Shown here piece after piece: positions 60,672 through 64,000 of a DNA stretch of 64,000 nt. Each line of letters begins with the position of its first letter. Position 1 is the first letter of the stretch. Both the position numbers and the translations under genes were made by a program. The DNA is from Variovorax paradoxus (GTDB lineage: Bacteria; Pseudomonadota; Gammaproteobacteria; Burkholderiales; Burkholderiaceae_C). The notes beneath the pieces were generated by a model. The model was not told the origin of the DNA and made no database searches. It worked only from the letters and a program-made list of their open reading frames with translations. Location of the stretch: contig NZ_JXQQ01000012.1 of NCBI RefSeq assembly GCF_000834655.1, positions 1 through 64,000 of the forward strand, given 5' to 3'.

Positions 60672-62095
60672 TGCAGGCCCTGGCGTTGCGCTGGAAGAAG
60701 TGGAAGCAGCCTTCGCTGATGCGGCGCCTCCTGCTCGCGCAGATGGCGGTGGTGGCCCTGCTGTGGACCATGGCCATCGCGCTGCTGCTCTACGACTCGT
60801 ACGAAGACCCCGAGCTGCTGAAGTACCAGAAGATCTTCCACACCATCACGGTGATCGCGGACAACCTGGCCGACCGGCCCGATCTCCAGCAGGAGACGCT
60901 GGCCGCCTTCGACCAGGTGCTGGTCGAGGCCTCTGGCGACGGCGATGCCGCCTCGGACACGGCAGCCGTGATGCAGGTGTGGCAGAAGGACCGGTTGATC
61001 TACCGCTCCACGGCGGGCGTGCCCGTCATCCTCAACACGGTGCCCAACCGCATCGAGACCGTGAAGGCAGGGGGCCGCGAATGGCGTGCGCGCACGCACG
61101 TGTCCGCCACCTCCGATACGCGCGTGATGCTGGCCGAGCCGAGCGTCTGGCGGCTGACCGTCACGATGGCGTACCGGGGCTACTACCTGCTGCCGCTGGT
61201 GATCAGCCTTCCGTTCCTGATCTTTCCGGCATGGCTCTCGATGCGCGTGGCGCTGCGGCCCTGGCGGCAGGTGACCAAGGAAACCTCCGAGCGCGGGCCC
61301 GCCGACATGACGCCGCTGTCGTACACGCCGCCGCACAAGGAGCTCAAGCCGCTGGTGCAGAGCATCAACAGCCTCCTGCAGCGCGTGCGCGACAGCACCT
61401 CGCGCGAGCGCAGCCTCATTGCCGACGCGGCCCACGAACTGCGAACGCCGCTCGCGGCGATGCGTGTGAACGTGGAGGCGCTCAAGGAGCAGAGCACCGA
61501 CGAAGGCCAGCGCGAACTCATGGGCAACCTGCTGCGCAGCAACGACCGCGCCGCACGGCTGGTGGGGCAGCTGCTGCAGCTCATGCGCAGCGATGCGGTG
61601 CTGCACGGCGACCTGCCCGTCATGCTGTCGCTCGATGCGCTGGTGCAGGACCGGCTGGCGATGATCGAGGACCTGGCGCGCGCCCGCGGCGTGGAGCTCG
61701 AGCTCGATGGCGAGGGCCCCGTGCCGGTGCTGGGCGAACGCGAAAGCCTGGCCTCGATGGTGGACAACCTCATCAACAACGCCATCAAGTACAGCCCCGG
61801 GAACGGAACGGTCAGGGTGCAGGTGGCCCGCGAGGGCGACCGGGCGGTGCTGACCGTGGCGGACCAGGGCCCCGGCATTCCGCCCGCGCTGCGCGAGCGG
61901 GTGTTCGACCGGTTCTTCCGCAACCCCGACCAAACCCAGAGCGGCAGCGGGCTGGGCCTGGCCATCGTCAAGTCGGTGATCGACAGGCACGGCGGCGACG
62001 TCGTGCTCGACGAAGCCCTGGGCGGGGGCCTGCGGGCCCGGGTGCGGCTGCCGCTGGCGGCGGCCGAGGCGCCACAGCCCATGCTGTGCACCTGA
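60671..62095 (+). CDS. Sensor histidine kinase (PmrB/QseC-like)
   Basis: A 474-aa sensor kinase. TM1 (about 20-42) and TM2 (about 172-192) enclose a mostly acidic periplasmic domain (YDSYEDPELLKYQKIFHTIT) as in QseC/PmrB-type sensors. Cytoplasmic motifs: H-box LIADAAHELRTPLAAMRVNV, N-box MVDNLINNAIKYSPG, and SGSGLGLAIVKSVIDRHGG. Translation is coupled to the regulator. Ligands in related systems include iron, low pH, cationic peptides and quorum signals; none can be inferred here. Confidence 0.91.
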   Translation: MQALALRWKKWKQPSLMRRLLLAQMAVVALLWTMAIALLLYDSYEDPELLKYQKIFHTITVIADNLADRPDLQQETLAAFDQVLVEASGDGDAASDTAAVMQVWQKDRLIYRSTAGVPVILNTVPNRIETVKAGGREWRARTHVSATSDTRVMLAEPSVWRLTVTMAYRGYYLLPLVISLPFLIFPAWLSMRVALRPWRQVTKETSERGPADMTPLSYTPPHKELKPLVQSINSLLQRVRDSTSRERSLIADAAHELRTPLAAMRVNVEALKEQSTDEGQRELMGNLLRSNDRAARLVGQLLQLMRSDAVLHGDLPVMLSLDALVQDRLAMIEDLARARGVELELDGEGPVPVLGERESLASMVDNLINNAIKYSPGNGTVRVQVAREGDRAVLTVADQGPGIPPALRERVFDRFFRNPDQTQSGSGLGLAIVKSVIDRHGGDVVLDEALGGGLRARVRLPLAAAEAPQPMLCT

Positions 62096-62198
62096 AACCT
62101 CCCTCCCGGCACGGCCAAAGGCCTGGTCAGGTCCGATCCGGGGCGGAGAATTACAATGCCCGGCTACCCCCGGCGCCGTCTACAGGACACTTTCAACA

Positions 62199-63095
62199 AT
62201 GAAGTGGGTCATTCTTGCTATCTTCGCGCTCAGCGCGCTCTACGTTCACTTCCGCGGGCAGGTCCGGCATCGTTTCTTCAGACAGCTCTCTGATCACTCG
62301 ACCTTCCTCGCGCCGCTGAACGTCTTCATGTACATCTTCTCGAAGGTGCCGGGTACGCCGTACCTGTCGCCCGCGGAGTTCCCCGAGATGCGGGTGCTCG
62401 AGCAGAACTGGGAAGTCATTCGCGAAGAAGCGCTGGCCATGCGCAACGGCGGCAGCATCAAGGCGTCGAGCCAGTTCAACGACGTGGGCTTCAACTCCTT
62501 CTTCAAGAGCGGCTGGAAGCGCTTCTATCTCAAGTGGTACGACGAGGCGCATCCCTCCGCCGCCATCCTGTGCCCGCGCACGACCGAGCTGCTCAAGGGC
62601 ATCGGCACCATCAAGGCAGCCATGTTCGCCGAGCTGCCGCCGGGCAGCCGCCTCGTGCGCCACCGCGATCCGTTCGCCGGTTCGCTGCGCTACCACCTGG
62701 GGCTGTGGACGCCCGGTGTCGAAGGCTGCTACATCGACGTCGACGGCCAGCGCTACCACTGGCGCGACGGCGAAGCCGTGGTGTTCGACGAGACCTTCAT
62801 CCACTACGCCGAGAACACGACCGATCACGACCGCGTGATCCTGTTCTGCGACATCGAGCGTCCGCTGAAGTACCGCTGGGCCAGTGCGGTGAACCGCTGG
62901 TTCGCCAAGAACCTGCTGGCCGCGGCGAGCTCGCCCAACGATGCCGGCGACAAGACCGGCGGCATCAACCGCGCGTTCAAGTACATCTACCAGATCCGCG
63001 TCGTCGGCAAGCGCCTGAAGGCCTGGGACAAGCGGGCCTACTACCTCGTGAAATGGGCCATCTTCGGTGGCCTCGCGCTCTGGATCTTCTGGTAA
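62199..63095 (+). CDS. lpxO: Lipid A hydroxylase LpxO-like (aspartyl/asparaginyl beta-hydroxylase family)
   Basis: A 298-aa Fe(II)/2-oxoglutarate-dependent oxygenase of the LpxO type, which adds a 2-hydroxyl to a secondary acyl chain of lipid A. An N-terminal hydrophobic segment (MKWVILAIFALSALYVHFRG) and a C-terminal one (WAIFGGLALWIFW) suit membrane association. Iron motifs are RLVRHRDPFAGSLRYHLGLW (His-x-Asp) and FDETFIHYAENTTDHDRVIL (distal His, Arg). It lies 104 bp after a PmrB/QseC-like kinase. Lipid A modification genes are frequent targets of such systems. Confidence 0.88.
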   Translation: MKWVILAIFALSALYVHFRGQVRHRFFRQLSDHSTFLAPLNVFMYIFSKVPGTPYLSPAEFPEMRVLEQNWEVIREEALAMRNGGSIKASSQFNDVGFNSFFKSGWKRFYLKWYDEAHPSAAILCPRTTELLKGIGTIKAAMFAELPPGSRLVRHRDPFAGSLRYHLGLWTPGVEGCYIDVDGQRYHWRDGEAVVFDETFIHYAENTTDHDRVILFCDIERPLKYRWASAVNRWFAKNLLAAASSPNDAGDKTGGINRAFKYIYQIRVVGKRLKAWDKRAYYLVKWAIFGGLALWIFW

Positions 63096-64000
63096 CTACG
63101 CAAGGCGCCCGGCGTGGGCGCCGACCATTTCCGCCAGCGCGTCGGCCACGGCCCTGACGCGCGGCGAGCGCCTCACGTCGGGGTGCACCACGCTCCACAC
63201 CTCTCGCATCACAGGCCGGCCTTCGCCGGGCACTTCGACCAGTGCGGCATCGTCACGCGCCATGAAGTCCGGCAGCATCGCGAGGCCGAGGCCGCCGCGA
63301 CAGGCGTTGTGCAGGGCCGTGAGGTCGTTGCTGCGGAGGACAAAAGGGCGCGAGCCCGCAAGCTCGGCCAGCAGCTGTTGATGCGGCACGTTGCCAGGCG
63401 AATCGCTGTAGCCCAGAAAACGCCAGTCGCCCTCCGCGCGCGCGAGCCACACCGGTGCGGCGTAGAGGCGAAAGGCCAGTTCGCCGAGCTTGCGTGCGGC
63501 CAGGCCCGGCTCGGTCGGGCGCATGAACCGGATCGCGATGTCCGCGTCGCGGCGCTGCAGGTTGGCGCTGCGCAGTTCTCCGACGATGTCGAGCGCGATG
63601 CCGGGCCAACGATCGGCTTGCGCGGTCCACAGCGGCACGATGAAATGACTGGCGAAGGCCGGCGGTGCCGAGACGCGCACCGACCCCTGGTCCGCTGTGT
63701 TCGCCACGGCGGCCCGCGCGAAGGCCAGCACATCGTGCTCCAGCCGTTCGGCGGGTGCGAGCAACGCTTCGCCTTCTGCGGTCAGCGCCCAGCTGCGCGG
63801 CAGGCGGTCGAAAAGGCGCACGCCGATGTGCGACTCCAGCGCACCGACCCGGCGCGCGACCGTCGAGTGCTCCACGCGCAACTGGCGCGCCGCGCCCGAG
63901 AGGCTGCCCTCGCGCGCCACGGCCACGAAGAAGCGGATGTCGTCCCACGCAAGGGATGCAAGGGCAACGGGCGCAGAGGCATCGGGGCGGTGAGTTGGCG
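63096..64000 (-). CDS. LysR-family regulator, truncated by the window edge
   Basis: At least 301 codons of a LysR-type regulator on the minus strand. The helix-turn-helix is clear, WDDIRFFVAVAREGSLSGAA with RVEHSTVARRVGALESHIGV, and the ligand domain follows (GSVRVSAPPAFASHFIVPLW; AACRGGLGLAMLPDF-like segment NACRGGLGLAMLPDFMARDD). The frame stays open through WDDIRFFVAV to the right edge without any ATG, GTG or TTG upstream of the GTG at 63926, which would remove part of the first helix. The true start therefore lies beyond the window. Its stop abuts that of the convergent lpxO-like gene. Confidence 0.87.
   Translation of the reverse strand, partial: PTHRPDASAPVALASLAWDDIRFFVAVAREGSLSGAARQLRVEHSTVARRVGALESHIGVRLFDRLPRSWALTAEGEALLAPAERLEHDVLAFARAAVANTADQGSVRVSAPPAFASHFIVPLWTAQADRWPGIALDIVGELRSANLQRRDADIAIRFMRPTEPGLAARKLGELAFRLYAAPVWLARAEGDWRFLGYSDSPGNVPHQQLLAELAGSRPFVLRSNDLTALHNACRGGLGLAMLPDFMARDDAALVEVPGEGRPVMREVWSVVHPDVRRSPRVRAVADALAEMVGAHAGRLA

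Overview
The window looks like chromosomal DNA of a high-GC betaproteobacterium of the Comamonadaceae, most likely Variovorax or a close relative. This is inference from gene content (a Bug-type tricarboxylate-transport receptor, many LysR and AraC regulators, poly-glycine lipoproteins, an LpxO-type hydroxylase, a DedA-rhodanese fusion), from the strong GC3 bias that opens long antisense reading frames everywhere, and from dispersed Comamonadaceae-like intergenic repeats. No rRNA, tRNA, transposase, integrase or CRISPR array was recognised.

Layout. 149-8165: a five-gene efflux operon (outer-membrane factor, adaptor, RND pump, OmpR-type regulator, histidine kinase) with overlapping start and stop codons. 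8364-13831: a DedA-rhodanese fusion, an MFS exporter, a membrane protein and a NarL-type two-component pair. 13832-17098: an AT-richer, poorly recognisable stretch with small orphan genes, one frameshifted gene and a DTW-domain RNA-modifying enzyme. 17099-23163: a DUF938 methyltransferase, a VOC protein divergent from a WYL regulator, an excalibur protein, a beta-propeller esterase-like protein and a class-C beta-lactamase-like lipoprotein. 23169-24257: a ParD-like antitoxin coupled to a type I methionine aminopeptidase, with a clear palindromic operator. 24323-30495: a RidA/LysR pair, cell-wall enzymes (M23 peptidase and L,D-transpeptidase), an APH-fold kinase, and an SDR/AraC pair. 30512-35611: a poly-Gly lipoprotein, a DUF4329/PrsW/membrane-protein operon, a DUF3806-like protein and an NlpC/P60 lipoprotein. 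35628-40871: KdsA, a CstA/YbdD peptide or pyruvate transporter pair, an M20 peptidase and a small Sel1-like protein. 41018-46571: a sulfur operon (thiol dioxygenase, four-domain rhodanese, Bug receptor, cystathionine beta-lyase) with a divergent LysR regulator. 46679-52124: a VgrG, a large two-domain peptidoglycan-hydrolase effector and a coupled periplasmic immunity candidate. 52135-56126: an orphan ureD, a nucleoside deaminase and an ABC receptor, divergent from a Rieske oxygenase. 56157-58054: dadA divergent from an Lrp-type regulator. 58120-59850: OsmC, HxlR and an imine-reductase-like dehydrogenase. 59988-63095: a PmrAB/QseBC-like two-component system followed by a lipid A hydroxylase. 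The right edge is a LysR gene cut by the window.

Themes. Envelope biology dominates: efflux, peptidoglycan hydrolysis and cross-linking, lipid A hydroxylation and KDO synthesis. Regulation is mostly local, and five divergent intergenic regions carry palindromes or repeats that look like operators. The most interesting items are the T6SS module whose effector joins a degenerate M23-like domain to a GH19-like domain, the antitoxin-aminopeptidase module, the PrsW/JAB-like operon, the 18-bp element placed symmetrically upstream of the ABC receptor and the Rieske oxygenase, and the ureD gene stranded against the T6SS cassette.
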